This document shows positions 46,616 to 56,089 of a stretch of DNA of 64,000 nucleotides, in pieces. The translations under genes were made by a program, and so were the position numbers. The notes under the pieces were generated by a model. The model did not search any database. It was not told where the DNA came from and was given only the letters and a program-made list of their open reading frames with translations. Each line of letters begins with the position of its first letter. Positions within the stretch are counted from its first letter, which is position 1. Source of the DNA: Rhizobium sp. R635 (GTDB lineage: Bacteria; Pseudomonadota; Alphaproteobacteria; Rhizobiales; Rhizobiaceae); NCBI RefSeq assembly GCF_002211285.1, contig NZ_LOKX01000001.1, forward strand, positions 434,001-498,000, given 5' to 3'.

Positions 46616-47494
46616 ATGGCCGATGCTCACCAGAAACATCACGACTACCACATCATCGATCCGAGCCCGTGGCCGATTCTCGCCTCGCTCGGCGCCTTCA
46701 TCATGGCGCTCGGCGGCGTCTGCTACATGCGCTATCTGAGCGCAGGCTCTTTCAAATTTGCCGGAGTGGAGCTCGCCAATCCCTGGCTCTTCTACATCGG
46801 CCTCGTGCTGGTTCTCTACGTCATGTACGGCTGGTGGGCCGATACGGTGAAGGAAGCCCACGAAGGGTCCCACACTCGCGTCGTGTCGCTGCACCTGCGT
46901 TACGGCATGATCATGTTCATCGCTTCGGAAGTGATGTTCTTCGTCGCCTGGTTCTGGGCCTATTTCGACGCCAGCCTCTATCCGAACGAGGCCATCCAGG
47001 CTTCGCGGCTTGCCTATACCGGCGGCGTCTGGCCGCCGAAGGGCATCGAAGTGCTCGACCCCTGGCACCTGCCGATCTACAACACCGTCATCCTGCTGCT
47101 CTCGGGCACGACGGTCACCTGGGCGCACCATGCCCTGCTGCACAACGATCGCAAGGGCCTGGTCCAGGGCCTGACGCTGACGGTGCTGCTTGGTATTTTC
47201 TTCTCCTGCGTCCAGGCCTACGAATATGCCCACGCGCCCTTCGCCTTCAAGAGCTCGATCTACGGCGCGACCTTCTTCATGGCGACCGGCTTCCATGGCT
47301 TCCACGTCCTGGTCGGCACGATCTTCCTGCTGGTCTGCCTGCTTCGCGCGCTGCGCGGCGACTTCACCCCGAAGCAGCATTTCGGCTTCGAGGCGGCTGC
47401 CTGGTACTGGCACTTCGTCGACGTCGTCTGGCTGTTCCTGTTCTTCTGCATCTACGTCTGGGGCGGCTGGGGCGCTCCGGTAGCCGCGGGCTGA
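46616..47494 (+). CDS. coxC: Cytochrome c oxidase subunit III
   Basis: CoxC is the third core membrane subunit of the aa3 oxidase. The 292-residue product has seven hydrophobic helices and the landmarks HDYHIIDPSPWPILASLGAF, GMIMFIASEVMFFVAWFWAYF (read in parts), VTWAHHALLHNDRKG and the C-terminal AAWYWHFVDVVWLFLFFCIYVW (read in parts). The ATG at 46616 has AAGACATCCGGGGATAGCTAC upstream. A strong terminator 19 bases after its stop ends the oxidase transcript, so DUF983 and SURF1 are expressed separately. Confidence 0.97.
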   Translation: MADAHQKHHDYHIIDPSPWPILASLGAFIMALGGVCYMRYLSAGSFKFAGVELANPWLFYIGLVLVLYVMYGWWADTVKEAHEGSHTRVVSLHLRYGMIMFIASEVMFFVAWFWAYFDASLYPNEAIQASRLAYTGGVWPPKGIEVLDPWHLPIYNTVILLLSGTTVTWAHHALLHNDRKGLVQGLTLTVLLGIFFSCVQAYEYAHAPFAFKSSIYGATFFMATGFHGFHVLVGTIFLLVCLLRALRGDFTPKQHFGFEAAAWYWHFVDVVWLFLFFCIYVWGGWGAPVAAG

Positions 47495-47512
47495 TTGGGT
47501 TGATATGCAAGC

Positions 47513-47542
47513 AAAAAGGCGGGCCTTGTGCCCGCCTTTTTT
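47513..47542 (+). terminator. Rho-independent terminator of the cytochrome oxidase operon
   Basis: AAAAAGGCGGGC and GCCCGCCTTTTT form a perfect 12-bp stem around CTTGT and are followed by a further T. It lies 19 bases after the coxC stop. The A-run on the left arm could also give termination in the minus direction. Confidence 0.93.
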
Positions 47543-47688
47543 GTGTGTGGCTCTCCACGCTCTGTTCTCGTCATGGGGGAATGGAGCGGTTGCCGCAAAT
47601 CTCTTCTCCTCCGCGGGGGCGAAGGCCGATATGCTGCGGCCTGTCTTCGTCCATTTGCAGGGAACTGGGTCAAGACTCGTGCCCCTTC

Positions 47689-48330
47689 TCACCGCCCCTT
47701 GGCGATCCGTTCGAACGCCGATGGCTCGGGAATGCCGAGATCGAGCCGCTGCCGGATCGCCTCGGCACATTCGAGAGCGGTCAGCACTGACGTATCGACT
47801 TCCAGGTCATAGATGCCGGGCCGGTGCACTTCATCCTGCCAGCGCTGCACCGGTTCGGGGATCGGTGCATCCTCCGTGGCTCTGAGGTAGAGGGTCTCGC
47901 GCCCTTCCTGTGCGACCTCTCGCCGCTTCATGATCGTCTCGATCGGACAGCGAACGCCTGTGAATAGCACGGAGAAGCCTTCCAAACGCCGGGCGCAGTC
48001 GCCGAGAATGCCGAGCGGCTGCGAATAACTGTCATGATGGCCGAGATCGGCCACCACGTTGAGCCCCAATCCGGCGTGAATGGCGATCGATTCATAGAGC
48101 GCCGCGTAGAGGAACGGTACCAGCTCCTCCAGATCAGGCCGCTCGCCGCCCGGCCTCAGGCCGATGCCGGGCAGGTAACGCTTCGGCGTCATGGCATTGC
48201 AGATGTCGACGCCGAGGTTGATCCACGGCCCCTCGAATTCTTCCTGGATTGCGCGTGCAATGCTGGATTTGCCGCTTCGCGGCGCCCCGTTCAGGATAAT
48301 GATCTGTCCGGCATGGCTGTCATTGGTCAT
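47689..48330 (-). CDS. Chloramphenicol phosphotransferase-like P-loop kinase
   Basis: A 213-residue P-loop protein with Walker A NGAPRSGKSSIARAIQ near residue 14 and the GPWINLGVDICNAMTPKRYLPG region typical of the chloramphenicol 3-O-phosphotransferase-like family, then VVADLGHHDSYSQPLGI and FSVLFTGVRCPIETIMKRRE. Only a few members phosphorylate chloramphenicol; most are uncharacterised small-molecule kinases. The start is the ATG at 48330. It stands alone on the minus strand, between coxC and the DUF983 gene, where most relatives have none, so it may be an insertion. Base composition does not obviously differ. Confidence 0.78.
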   Translation of the reverse strand: MTNDSHAGQIIILNGAPRSGKSSIARAIQEEFEGPWINLGVDICNAMTPKRYLPGIGLRPGGERPDLEELVPFLYAALYESIAIHAGLGLNVVADLGHHDSYSQPLGILGDCARRLEGFSVLFTGVRCPIETIMKRREVAQEGRETLYLRATEDAPIPEPVQRWQDEVHRPGIYDLEVDTSVLTALECAEAIRQRLDLGIPEPSAFERIAKGR

Positions 48331-48460
48331 CAGTCTTCTTCTTCTGTTTGGCGCGAATCATTACCGCGCAGGCATTTCCATTCGGGATGCGAATACTTTA
48401 TGGGAGAGTTAAGGCAGCATCGAAATGCAGCGGCCGTCAGACGCCGCTCGAAGGAACAGC

Positions 48461-48841
48461 ATGAGCGAGGACAACGCGCATTTTCCCCCCGTCGATCCGG
48501 TGAAAACAGGCATCAAGGGCTGCTGCCCGCGCTGCGGTCACGGCAAGCTCTTCGATGGCCTGCTCGGCCTGAAGCCGCGCTGCGCTGCCTGCGGCCTCGA
48601 TTATTCCTTCGCCGATTCCGGTGACGGACCCGCCGTCTTTGTCATTCTCATCGTCGGCTTCATCATCATCGGCATGGTGCTGTGGCTGCAGGTAAATTAC
48701 GGCCCGCCGATCTGGGTGCACATCCTGCTCTTCGGCCCGCTGACGATCATCCTGTCACTGCTGACGCTGCGCTGGTTCAAGGGCATCCTGATCGCCATGC
48801 AGTACCGCCATAACGCCCGCGAAGGACGCCTGAGTGACTGA
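48461..48841 (+). CDS. DUF983-domain membrane protein
   Basis: A 126-residue protein with a zinc-ribbon (CPRCGHGKLFDG and CAACGLDY; CxxC pairs near residues 23 and 41) and two membrane helices. DUF983 proteins are encoded beside SURF1 and oxidase genes in alphaproteobacteria and their role is unknown; an assembly role is inferred from context. The frame is open from 48425, but the ATG at 48461 (MSEDNAHFPPVDPV) follows AAGGAACAGC. The last 8 bases overlap the start of the SURF1 gene. Confidence 0.82.
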   Translation: MSEDNAHFPPVDPVKTGIKGCCPRCGHGKLFDGLLGLKPRCAACGLDYSFADSGDGPAVFVILIVGFIIIGMVLWLQVNYGPPIWVHILLFGPLTIILSLLTLRWFKGILIAMQYRHNAREGRLSD

Positions 48842-49589
48842 CATCGAACATGCCGCGCCGCGCCGGCGTTTGCCTGTCGTCACGGGCATCCTGGTGCTGA
48901 TCGCGCTCGCCATCCTGATTTCGCTCGGCACCTGGCAAGTGCAGCGCCTCTACTGGAAGGAAGGCCTGCTCGCCGATATCGCGACGCGCCAGGCCGCAGC
49001 CCCGGTGCCGCTTGCCGATATCGAGGCAATGACGGCTTCGGGCGGCGATATCGAATACCGCAAGGTCACGGCCACCGGCCGCTACATCAACAACAAGGAG
49101 CGGCACTTCTTCGCCACATGGCGCGGCCAGACGGGTTTCTACATCTATACCCCGCTGGAACTTGCCGACGGGCGCTATCTCTTCGTCAACCGTGGCTTCG
49201 TTCCCTATGAGAACAAGGAGCCGGAAATGCGCATGCAGGGCCAGTTGACGGACCAGCAGACCGTCACCGGCCTGGCGCGCGCGCGGCTCCCCGGCAAGCC
49301 TTCCTCACTGGTGCCCGACAACGATGTCGCCAAGAACATCTTCTACTGGAAGGACCTCGACGTCATGGCCGCAAGCGTCGGGCTGGACGAGGCGCAGGTC
49401 ATTCCGTTTTTCGTCGATGCCGATTCGACGCCCAATCCGGCGGGTTTGCCGATCGGCGGCGTGACGCAGGTGGACCTGCCGAACGACCATCTGCAATATG
49501 CTTTCACCTGGTACGGGCTTGCCGCCGTTCTGGTCGTCGTGGTGGCGATCTCCTGGTTCCGCAAACCTGGCAAGGCGCCTCCGCAATAG
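48834..49589 (+). CDS. SURF1 family cytochrome oxidase assembly protein
   Basis: SURF1 proteins support heme a insertion into CoxA. The 251-residue product has a membrane helix near the N-terminus (LPVVTGILVLIALAILISLGTWQV), conserved ISLGTWQVQRLYWKEGLLA, RYLFVNRGFVPYENKEP, and the C-terminal helix with LPNDHLQYAFTWYGLA. The start is GTG at 48834 (MTDIEHAAPRRRL), 8 bases inside the DUF983 gene. It is the last oxidase-linked gene of this block. Confidence 0.92.
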   Translation: MTDIEHAAPRRRLPVVTGILVLIALAILISLGTWQVQRLYWKEGLLADIATRQAAAPVPLADIEAMTASGGDIEYRKVTATGRYINNKERHFFATWRGQTGFYIYTPLELADGRYLFVNRGFVPYENKEPEMRMQGQLTDQQTVTGLARARLPGKPSSLVPDNDVAKNIFYWKDLDVMAASVGLDEAQVIPFFVDADSTPNPAGLPIGGVTQVDLPNDHLQYAFTWYGLAAVLVVVVAISWFRKPGKAPPQ

Positions 49590-49676
49590 TATCGCTTCAA
49601 TTCTCGCCTATATTGGGCTAGAGGTCCCTTATTCCCAACGCGGGGCGTTGCTGTTGAAGCTGGACGTTGCCAAGTT

Positions 49677-49830
49677 CTCCCTCATTCCTGTGCTCGTCAC
49701 AGGAATCCGGTGCGCCCAAGTCCTTGGGTGCGGAAGATGGATTTGGATGTTGACGGTTATTCACGGCGCAGACGCGCCGTGGCTGGATTCCTGTGACGTC
49801 CTCGGGTTAAACCCGAGGGCAGGAATGAGG
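49677..49830. repeat. 154-bp repeat with long terminal inverted repeats (copy B)
   Basis: This is the second copy of the element at 23847. It has the same left end (CTCCCTCATTCCTGTGCTCG), the hairpin CCCAAGTCCTTGGG and the second hairpin CACGGCGC/GCGCCGTG. Its right end is broken by a 21-base replacement that is itself palindromic, CCTCGGGTTAAACCCGAGG, in place of AGCA in copy A. It lies between SURF1 and ispH. Confidence 0.85.
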
Positions 49831-49846
49831 AAATGTTGGAAAAGAC

Positions 49847-50848
49847 ATGAATATTGCGGCGAAACCTCCCTTGACGATCAGGCTCTGCGGCCCGCGCGGC
49901 TTCTGCGCCGGCGTCGACCGCGCCATCCAGATCGTCGTGCTGGCGCTGAAATCCTACGGCGCGCCGGTCTATGTGCGCCATGAGATCGTCCACAATCGTT
50001 ATGTCGTCGAAGGGCTGGAGGCCAAGGGCGCCGTCTTCGTCGAGGAACTCGACGAGATCCCGGCCGAACATCGCGCCCAGCCGGTCGTCTTCTCCGCCCA
50101 CGGCGTACCGAAATCCGTGCCGGAGGATGCGGCGAGCCGCAACCTCTTCTATCTCGACGCGACCTGCCCTCTGGTTTCCAAGGTCCACAAACAGGCGATG
50201 CGCCACAATCGCCTCGGCCGCCATGTCGTCCTCATCGGCCATGCCGGTCATCCGGAAGTCATCGGCACGATGGGGCAACTGCCGGAGGGTTCCGTTTCGC
50301 TGATCGAGACGATCGAGGATGCCGAGGCCTATCAGCCCGTCGATCCCGACAATCTCGGCTATGTCACGCAAACGACGCTTTCGGTCGACGATACCGCCGG
50401 CGTCATCACCCGCCTGCATGAGCGCTTTCCGAATCTGACCGCGCCGGCGGCGGACTCGATCTGTTATGCGACGACCAATCGCCAGGAAGTGGTGAAGCAG
50501 GCGGCCCCGGGCTGTGATCTCTTCGTCATCGTCGGTGCTCCGAATTCGTCGAATTCCAAGCGCCTCGTCGAGGTGGCGCTGAGGGCAGGGGCGAAGAAAT
50601 CCATCCTCGTGCAGCGCGCCGCCGAACTCGACTGGGACGATATCGGCGCGATTTCGACGCTGGGCCTTTCCGCCGGCGCCTCAGCGCCTGAGGTCATCGT
50701 CAACGAGATCATCGAGGCGTTCCGTGCCCGCTTCGACGCCCGCGTCGAACTGGCCGAAACGGTGCAGGAAACCGAGAACTTCCTGGTCAACCGCGAATTG
50801 CGCAACATCGAACTGACGGCGGCCGACATGGCCTTCGTCAACGGGTAG
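49847..50848 (+). CDS. ispH: 4-hydroxy-3-methylbut-2-enyl diphosphate reductase
   Basis: IspH converts HMBPP to isopentenyl and dimethylallyl diphosphate, the last step of the MEP pathway; dxs in this window is the first. The 333-residue product has the three iron-sulfur cysteines at [12 protein letters not shown] (N-terminal), [13 protein letters not shown] and [14 protein letters not shown], with [10 protein letters not shown] and [12 protein letters not shown] in between. The ATG at 49847 has GGAAAAGAC upstream. ispH, thrB and rnhA lie close together, as usual in Rhizobiales. Confidence 0.97.
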   Translation: MNIAAKPPLTIRLCGPRGFCAGVDRAIQIVVLALKSYGAPVYVRHEIVHNRYVVEGLEAKGAVFVEELDEIPAEHRAQPVVFSAHGVPKSVPEDAASRNLFYLDATCPLVSKVHKQAMRHNRLGRHVVLIGHAGHPEVIGTMGQLPEGSVSLIETIEDAEAYQPVDPDNLGYVTQTTLSVDDTAGVITRLHERFPNLTAPAADSICYATTNRQEVVKQAAPGCDLFVIVGAPNSSNSKRLVEVALRAGAKKSILVQRAAELDWDDIGAISTLGLSAGASAPEVIVNEIIEAFRARFDARVELAETVQETENFLVNRELRNIELTAADMAFVNG

Positions 50849-50920
50849 GTCGAGCCGCATCGCAGCCCGGCCGTTCGGTTCGGGCGCCCCAGTATCAACA
50901 ATGCAGAGACGAGACCTCCC

Positions 50921-51886
50921 TTGGCAGTCTATACCGATATCGCCGAAGACGACCTGAAATGGTTCCTGACCGAATATGACGCGGGAAGCCTGCTTTCCTA
51001 CAAGGGGATCGCCGAGGGCGTCGAAAATTCCAATTTCCTGCTTCATACCTCGAAGGCGCCGCTGATCCTGACGCTCTATGAGAAGCGTGTGGAGAAAAGC
51101 GACCTGCCGTTCTTCCTCGGCCTGATGCAGCATCTTTCCGCCCGCGGCCTGTCCTGCCCGCTGCCGCTGCCGCGCCGCGACGGCGCGCTGCTCGGCTCGC
51201 TCTCCGGCCGTCCGGCCGCCTTGATTTCCTTTCTCGAAGGCATGTGGCTCAGAAAGCCGGAGGCCAAGCATTGCCGTGAAGTCGGCAGGGCGCTCGCCGC
51301 GATGCACGTGGCCGGCGAAGGCTTCGCGCTGAAGCGCCCGAACGCGCTTTCGATCGACGGCTGGCGGGCACTCTGGGAAAAGTCCGAGGAGCGCGCCGGC
51401 GAGGTCGAAGCCGGTTTGCAGAGTGAGATCCAGAACGAACTGGATTTCCTCTCCGCCGCCTGGCCGGGCGAGTTGCCCGCCGGCGTCATCCACGCCGATC
51501 TCTTCCCCGACAATGTCTTCTTCCTCGGCGACGAACTCTCCGGCCTGATCGATTTTTATTTCGCCTGCAACGACCTGCTCGCCTATGACGTCTCGATCTG
51601 CCTGAATGCCTGGTGCTTCGAGAAGGACGGCGCCTACAATATCACCAAGGGCATGGCGATGCTCGAGGGTTACCAGAGTGTCAGGCCGTTGAGCGAGGCC
51701 GAAATAGCAGCCCTGCCGGTGCTGTCGCGCGGCTCGGCGCTGCGCTTCTTCCTCACGCGGCTCTATGATTGGCTGACGACGCCGGAAGGCGCGATGGTCA
51801 CCAAGAAGGACCCGCTCGAATATCTCCGCAAGCTGCGGTTCCACCGCCAGATCAGCTCACCGGCCGAATACGGGTTGAGCCTATGA
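50921..51886 (+). CDS. thrB: Homoserine kinase (ThrB, choline-kinase-fold type)
   Basis: ThrB phosphorylates homoserine in threonine synthesis. The 321-residue product belongs to the aminoglycoside/choline-kinase-like ThrB group rather than the GHMP group. It has [23 protein letters not shown], the catalytic loop [17 protein letters not shown] and the metal motif [15 protein letters not shown]. The start is TTG at 50921, which begins [12 protein letters not shown], preceded by GAGACCTCCC. It lies 72 bases after ispH, and its TGA overlaps the rnhA ATG (ATGA), so the two genes are coupled. Confidence 0.94.
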   Translation: MAVYTDIAEDDLKWFLTEYDAGSLLSYKGIAEGVENSNFLLHTSKAPLILTLYEKRVEKSDLPFFLGLMQHLSARGLSCPLPLPRRDGALLGSLSGRPAALISFLEGMWLRKPEAKHCREVGRALAAMHVAGEGFALKRPNALSIDGWRALWEKSEERAGEVEAGLQSEIQNELDFLSAAWPGELPAGVIHADLFPDNVFFLGDELSGLIDFYFACNDLLAYDVSICLNAWCFEKDGAYNITKGMAMLEGYQSVRPLSEAEIAALPVLSRGSALRFFLTRLYDWLTTPEGAMVTKKDPLEYLRKLRFHRQISSPAEYGLSL

Positions 51887-52338
51887 AGCACGTCGATATC
51901 TTTACCGACGGCGCATGCTCCGGCAATCCCGGCCCCGGCGGCTGGGGCGCGGTGCTGCGTTATGGCGATGTCGAAAAGGAGCTTTGCGGCGGCGAGGCGG
52001 ACACGACCAACAACCGCATGGAGCTCATGGCGGCGATCTCCGCGCTATCGGCCTTGAAGAGCCCTTGCGAGGTCGATCTCTATACCGACAGCGCCTATGT
52101 CAAGGATGGCATCTCCAAGTGGATCTTCGGCTGGAAGAAAAACGGCTGGAAGACATCAGATAAGAAGCCGGTGAAGAATGCCGAGCTCTGGCAGGCGCTT
52201 GAGGAAGCCCGCAACCGCCACAAGGTAACGCTGCACTGGGTCAAGGGCCACGCCGGCCACCCGGAAAACGAACGCGCCGATGAGCTCGCCCGAAGGGGCA
52301 TGGAGCCTTTCAAGAAGGGCAAGGCGGTTTCGTTTTAA
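51883..52338 (+). CDS. rnhA: Ribonuclease HI
   Basis: RNase HI degrades the RNA strand of RNA:DNA hybrids. The 151-residue product has all catalytic residues: [17 protein letters not shown] (Asp), TNNRMELMA (Glu), [10 protein letters not shown] (Asp) and [13 protein letters not shown] (Asp). The helical basic handle lies around residues 80-100 ([16 protein letters not shown]). The start is ATG 51883, overlapping thrB by four bases. Its stop codon shares the bases TTAA with the stop of the converging metallopeptidase gene. Confidence 0.97.
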   Translation: MKHVDIFTDGACSGNPGPGGWGAVLRYGDVEKELCGGEADTTNNRMELMAAISALSALKSPCEVDLYTDSAYVKDGISKWIFGWKKNGWKTSDKKPVKNAELWQALEEARNRHKVTLHWVKGHAGHPENERADELARRGMEPFKKGKAVSF

Positions 52339-53417
52339 GGCCTGCTCAGGCCATCTATTGCCGCTCCCTGTATCAGCCGGTGCAGATATTCGAGTTTTGC
52401 CACGACGGGCGAGGAGAGCACGAAAGGATAGGAATCCGGCTGGCCCATGCTGCGCTGGATGGCGTTGATCGCCAGGCTGAGCGGCACCCAGGCGCTGACC
52501 AGCTGTTCGGCGCTCTGCGCCCTGTAGGGAAGGAAATCCACCTCGCCCGATATCTCCTCATGGCCGCGCGGGTCGATGGCGATGCCGAAGGCGCGAGCCG
52601 TCTCAAGCGTATCGACGATGTGGAGGTAATGGGCGAAGCATTCGGCGAAATCCTCCCAGGGATGCGATGCCGCATAGGCGCTGATGAAACTGTCCTGCCA
52701 TCCCACGGGCGCGCCGCCGGCATAATGTTTTTCCAGCGCCGCCGCGTAATCCTGTCGTTCGTCGCCGAACACGGCACGGAAATCCGCCAGGGCATTGCGA
52801 TCGCGCACCAGCTTGTTCCAGATGAAATGCCCCGTCTCGTGACGGAAATGGCCGAGCAATGTGCGATAGGGTTCGTTCATCGATGCGCGCGCCTGTTCAC
52901 GTGTCGCATCGTCAGCTTCTGCGGCGCGGATGGTAATCAGGCCTTCTTCGTGGCCGGTCATGGCCGGCACGACATAGCCGTTGCCCTCGATCGAATCCTC
53001 AAGGAAATCGAAGACGAGGCCGCCCCGTGGGTCTTCGGTCCGGTCGGGATGCGGCAGTCTCCAGCGCAGCAGCGAATAGAATAGATGACGCTGCGCTTGG
53101 CTGATCCGCCTCCAGCGGTCGACGCCGTTCTGGGTGCCGGTGTTCGGAACCAGCCGGTTATGGCGGCAGGCAAGGCAGAATTCGCTGTCGCTGTCGCCGT
53201 CCACCAGCCAGTTGCAGATGTCGAGGCCGGCATTGGCGCAGAAGCGCACCTTGCGGTCCGGATTGGAAACGAGTTGCCAGACAGTCTCCTCGCAAGGCTC
53301 CAGCGCATGCATGGCAAGGTCGCCCGGCAGGAAACCGAGGCGATGGTTGCAGCGCACGCAATGCCGGTTGTCGAAGTGGACGACCTGATCGCAATTGTCG
53401 CAGGCGAAAAGCTTCAT
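52335..53417 (-). CDS. Zinc-binding metallopeptidase family protein
   Basis: A 360-residue protein with an N-terminal double zinc-ribbon-like region ([21 protein letters not shown], read in parts, and FCLACRHN) and a C-terminal metallopeptidase domain with [11 protein letters not shown], an HExxH site, and [16 protein letters not shown]. This matches the uncharacterised 'putative zinc-binding metallopeptidase' family. The natural substrate is unknown. The start is ATG at 53417 ([15 protein letters not shown]). It converges on rnhA and the last four bases overlap rnhA. A terminator of the preceding CsbD gene lies just upstream. Confidence 0.85.
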   Translation of the reverse strand: MKLFACDNCDQVVHFDNRHCVRCNHRLGFLPGDLAMHALEPCEETVWQLVSNPDRKVRFCANAGLDICNWLVDGDSDSEFCLACRHNRLVPNTGTQNGVDRWRRISQAQRHLFYSLLRWRLPHPDRTEDPRGGLVFDFLEDSIEGNGYVVPAMTGHEEGLITIRAAEADDATREQARASMNEPYRTLLGHFRHETGHFIWNKLVRDRNALADFRAVFGDERQDYAAALEKHYAGGAPVGWQDSFISAYAASHPWEDFAECFAHYLHIVDTLETARAFGIAIDPRGHEEISGEVDFLPYRAQSAEQLVSAWVPLSLAINAIQRSMGQPDSYPFVLSSPVVAKLEYLHRLIQGAAIDGLSRP

Positions 53418-53451
53418 CGTCTTATCTCTGCAGAAAGCATGGGTGGCGGAT

Positions 53452-53489
53452 TAAAAATGCCCGCCGCGCGGGGCGCGCGCAGCAGGCAT
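53452..53489 (-). terminator. Rho-independent terminator of csbD-like gene
   Basis: On the minus strand ATGCCTGCTGCGCG pairs with CGCGCGGCGGGCAT (14 bp with GT pairs) and is followed by TTTTT. It lies 21 bases after the CsbD stop and upstream of the metallopeptidase start, separating the two units. Confidence 0.9.
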
Positions 53490-53510
53490 CGTGAAGAATG
53501 AGCATTTGGC

Positions 53511-53702
53511 TCACAGCCGGTCGATGGCGCCCTTGAGCTTGTCCTTGATCTTGCCGGTTGCGACTTGTCCCTTGCCCTTGGCTTCCTGAACGGCGCCCCT
53601 GGCCTGCATGTCTCGATCATCGGCGGCCTTGCCGACGGCCTGCTTGGTCTTGCCGGCAATTTCGTTTGCCTTGCCCGATATCTTGTCGCTGGTGCTACCC
53701 AT
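53511..53702 (-). CDS. CsbD family stress-response protein (63 aa)
   Basis: A 63-residue hydrophilic protein of the CsbD family, induced by general stress in several bacteria and of unknown molecular function. Composition is Lys, Gly, Ala and Asp rich, with the repeated KxxGKAxExxGKxKQAVGKA pattern (SDKISGKANEIAGKTKQAVG) and AKGKGQVATGKIKDKLKGA. The frame is open upstream to 54461, but the ATG at 53702 (MGSTSDKIS) with GAAGGAGACATCAGCC upstream is the natural start. It is monocistronic with its own terminator. Confidence 0.9.
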   Translation of the reverse strand: MGSTSDKISGKANEIAGKTKQAVGKAADDRDMQARGAVQEAKGKGQVATGKIKDKLKGAIDRL

Positions 53703-53788
53703 GGCTGATGTCTCCTTCGTCGGCGGACGGACTCTTGTCCCCGTTCGCCGGATGAAAACGTCAGTCCCCGCTATTCGTTCCAGCTGCT

Positions 53789-54394
53789 TCAGGCATGGCC
53801 GGCTTCGGCCGAAAGCATGGCAGCCGTCACGCCCATGCCGGCGAGCGCCCGTTCGTATTTGTCCTCGAGGCTGCGGTCGAAGATCATTTCCTCGTTGGCG
53901 GGGCAGGTGAGCCAGCCATTGTTGGCGACCTCGTTTTCGAGCTGGCCGGCCGCCCAGGAGGAATAGCCGAGCAGCATCGTCGCCCGCTTCGGGCCGTCGC
54001 CCTTGGAGATGGCGCGCACGATGTCGAGCGTCGCCGTCAGGCAGATGTCGTCGCTGACCGGGATCGAGGAATCGCTGGCATAATCGTCCGAATGCAGCAC
54101 GAAACCGCGGCCGCTTTCCACCGGGCCGCCGGTCTGGATCGGGAAATCGCGCGCCCGCTTCGGCAGCACGATCGAATCTTCCTGCTTGATCATGTCGAGA
54201 TGCAAGAGCACGTCGGTGAAGGTGAGGCTCTGCGGCCGGTTGATGACGAAGCCCATGGCGCCGGCATCCGAATGAGCGCAGATGTAGATCACCGTGCGCG
54301 CGAAGTTGCGGTCTTCCATGCCTGGCATGGCGATGAGGAACTGGCCATCGAAGAAGCCACGTTCCCGTCTGTTCTTCAGCGTCGATAAGGACAT
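53789..54394 (-). CDS. YqgE/AlgH family protein
   Basis: A 201-residue protein of the YqgE/AlgH family, a single-domain fold of unknown biochemical function. The diagnostic motif [23 protein letters not shown] (read in parts) is near residue 16, followed by [24 protein letters not shown] and [23 protein letters not shown] (read in parts). The frame is open upstream to 54454, but the ATG at 54394 ([15 protein letters not shown]) follows a strong AGGAGGAACG site. It is divergent from the DsbD-domain gene. Confidence 0.92.
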   Translation of the reverse strand: MSLSTLKNRRERGFFDGQFLIAMPGMEDRNFARTVIYICAHSDAGAMGFVINRPQSLTFTDVLLHLDMIKQEDSIVLPKRARDFPIQTGGPVESGRGFVLHSDDYASDSSIPVSDDICLTATLDIVRAISKGDGPKRATMLLGYSSWAAGQLENEVANNGWLTCPANEEMIFDRSLEDKYERALAGMGVTAAMLSAEAGHA

Positions 54395-54534
54395 CGTTCC
54401 TCCTGCTGCCAGACCGCATAAGGCCTCGACAGAAGAAACATGGGCCAATGTCACAAATCAATCAACCGAAAATGAAGATTTAAATCGCCGCGACTTCTGG
54501 CGGCCAAACGCCAGTTTCGGTAAACCATTGTTCC

Positions 54535-55374
54535 ATGATGATTATTTTCGTGAACCCGCGAAGCCTTTTCATTGCGGTCGTTTCGGCGGCCTCAGCACTT
54601 CTTCCCTTTTGCTCCGCTCGGGCGGAAATGAGCTCCTGGGCGGAGAACGAGGGCGGCCGTATGCGCCTCGTGGCGCTGCCGGCCGATGCCGGCGGCAAGA
54701 TCCGTGCCGCTCTGCAGATCGAGCCGAACCCAGGCTGGATCACCTATTGGCGCGAACCTGGCAATAGCGGCATTCCGCCTCAGGTGACGCTCGCGCCGGG
54801 CAGCGGCGTGACGCTCGATGCGATGGCCTATCCCGTTCCGAAGCATTTTTTCAACGGCGCAATCGAGGACATCGCCTATGACGCGCCGGTGACGCTGCCG
54901 CTTTCGCTGGCGGCGGCAGGCAAGGGTCCGGTCGAGATCGACGCCGCCGCCTTCATCGGCATCTGCAAGGATATCTGCATTCCCTTCCAGGCGAATTTCT
55001 CGCTGAAGCTTGGCGCCGCCATCCAGTCGCATCCGCAGGAGGAGGCGATCCTTCAGGCGGCGCATGCGGCCCTGCCGAAGCCGCCGTCGGCGGAATTCGG
55101 CGTGACGGCGCATTCAATGTCGCCTGACATGAAGACGCTGTCGCTGACCCTCGCTCTGCCGGGCGAGGGGACGAGTGCGCCCGATATCATCGTCACCGGC
55201 CCGAGCGGTCATGTCTTCACCAAGCAGGTCGCCGGCAAACGAGACGGCGCCGTCTTCAAGGTCGATATCGCTATCGGCAAGCTGCCGAAAAATTATGACA
55301 TGTCAGGCAAGCGCTGGGGCGTGCTGGTCGTCGACGGCAAGACGGCGATGGAGACGACCCTTGCTTTCGAATGA
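54535..55374 (+). CDS. Exported DsbD-like thiol:disulfide interchange domain protein
   Basis: A 279-residue exported protein carrying only the N-terminal periplasmic domain type of DsbD. The signal peptide is MMIIFVNPRSLFIAVVSAASAL, cleaved near CSARA. Mature landmarks are EPNPGWITYWREPGNSGIPP, and FIGICKDICIPFQANFSLKL, whose CKDIC pair is the likely redox-active cysteine pair. No membrane or thioredoxin domain follows, so it may accept electrons from another DsbD-type protein. The ATG ATG at 54535 starts without a clear ribosome site. It lies 119 bases before the peroxiredoxin gene on the same strand. Confidence 0.86.
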   Translation: MMIIFVNPRSLFIAVVSAASALLPFCSARAEMSSWAENEGGRMRLVALPADAGGKIRAALQIEPNPGWITYWREPGNSGIPPQVTLAPGSGVTLDAMAYPVPKHFFNGAIEDIAYDAPVTLPLSLAAAGKGPVEIDAAAFIGICKDICIPFQANFSLKLGAAIQSHPQEEAILQAAHAALPKPPSAEFGVTAHSMSPDMKTLSLTLALPGEGTSAPDIIVTGPSGHVFTKQVAGKRDGAVFKVDIAIGKLPKNYDMSGKRWGVLVVDGKTAMETTLAFE

Positions 55375-55493
55375 CCGGCCTTGCCTTTGATCGACCGGGT
55401 CTTATAGTCACCCCGATCCCCTGCGGCGTCCGCCGCCACCAGGTCAGGCGCCCGCACGGCGTCCGCTGTAAGCTACAAGCCAAGGAGAACATC

Positions 55494-55979
55494 ATGACCA
55501 TCGCGATCGGCGACAAGCTTCCTGCCGCCACCTTCAAGGAAAAGACGGCGGACGGCCCCGTCGAAATCACCACCGATCAGATCTTTGCCGGAAAGCGCGT
55601 CGTGCTCTTTGCCGTGCCGGGCGCATTCACGCCCACTTGCACGCTGAACCACCTGCCGGGCTATCTCGAAAACCGCGACACCATCCTCGGCAAGGGTGTG
55701 GACGACATCGCCGTTCTCGCCGTCAACGACTGGCACGTCATGGGCGCCTGGGCGCAATCCTCCGGCGGCCTCGGCAAGATCCATTTTCTCGCCGATTGGG
55801 ACGCCGGTTTCACCAAGGCCATCGGCCTTGACGCCGACCTCTCCGCCGGCGGCCTCGGCCTGCGCTCCAAGCGCTATTCGATGCTGGTGGAAGACGGCGT
55901 CGTGAAATCCCTCAACGTCGAGGAAAACCCCGGACAGGCAACGGTGTCGGGCGCAGCGGCGATGCTGGAACAGCTCTGA
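55494..55979 (+). CDS. Prx5-type peroxiredoxin
   Basis: A 161-residue thioredoxin-fold peroxidase that reduces H2O2 and organic peroxides. The peroxidatic cysteine is in PGAFTPTCTLNHLPGYL near residue 48, with FAVPGAF preceding and LRSKRYSMLVEDGVVKSLNVEE (read in parts) near the C-terminus, the typical Prx5/AhpC-TSA type pattern. No clear resolving cysteine was seen, so a glutathione or thioredoxin partner is likely. The frame is open upstream to 55371, but the ATG at 55494 follows CAAGGAGAACATC. It ends in a terminator before the zinc importer operon. Confidence 0.93.
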   Translation: MTIAIGDKLPAATFKEKTADGPVEITTDQIFAGKRVVLFAVPGAFTPTCTLNHLPGYLENRDTILGKGVDDIAVLAVNDWHVMGAWAQSSGGLGKIHFLADWDAGFTKAIGLDADLSAGGLGLRSKRYSMLVEDGVVKSLNVEENPGQATVSGAAAMLEQL

Positions 55980-56000
55980 TCTTTTCGAAATAGACAATGA

Positions 56001-56028
56001 AGGGCGGCCCACTCGGCCGCCCTTTCTC
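56001..56028 (+). terminator. Rho-independent terminator of peroxiredoxin gene
   Basis: AGGGCGGCC and GGCCGCCCT form a perfect 9-bp stem around CACTC followed by TTCTC. It lies 21 bases after the peroxiredoxin stop and separates it from the zinc importer promoter. Confidence 0.87.
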
Positions 56029-56089
56029 ATTGTGCGCCCTTTCTCATTTAGCGAACAACTCGATCCCCCGCCTCAATCTCGCCGCAATC

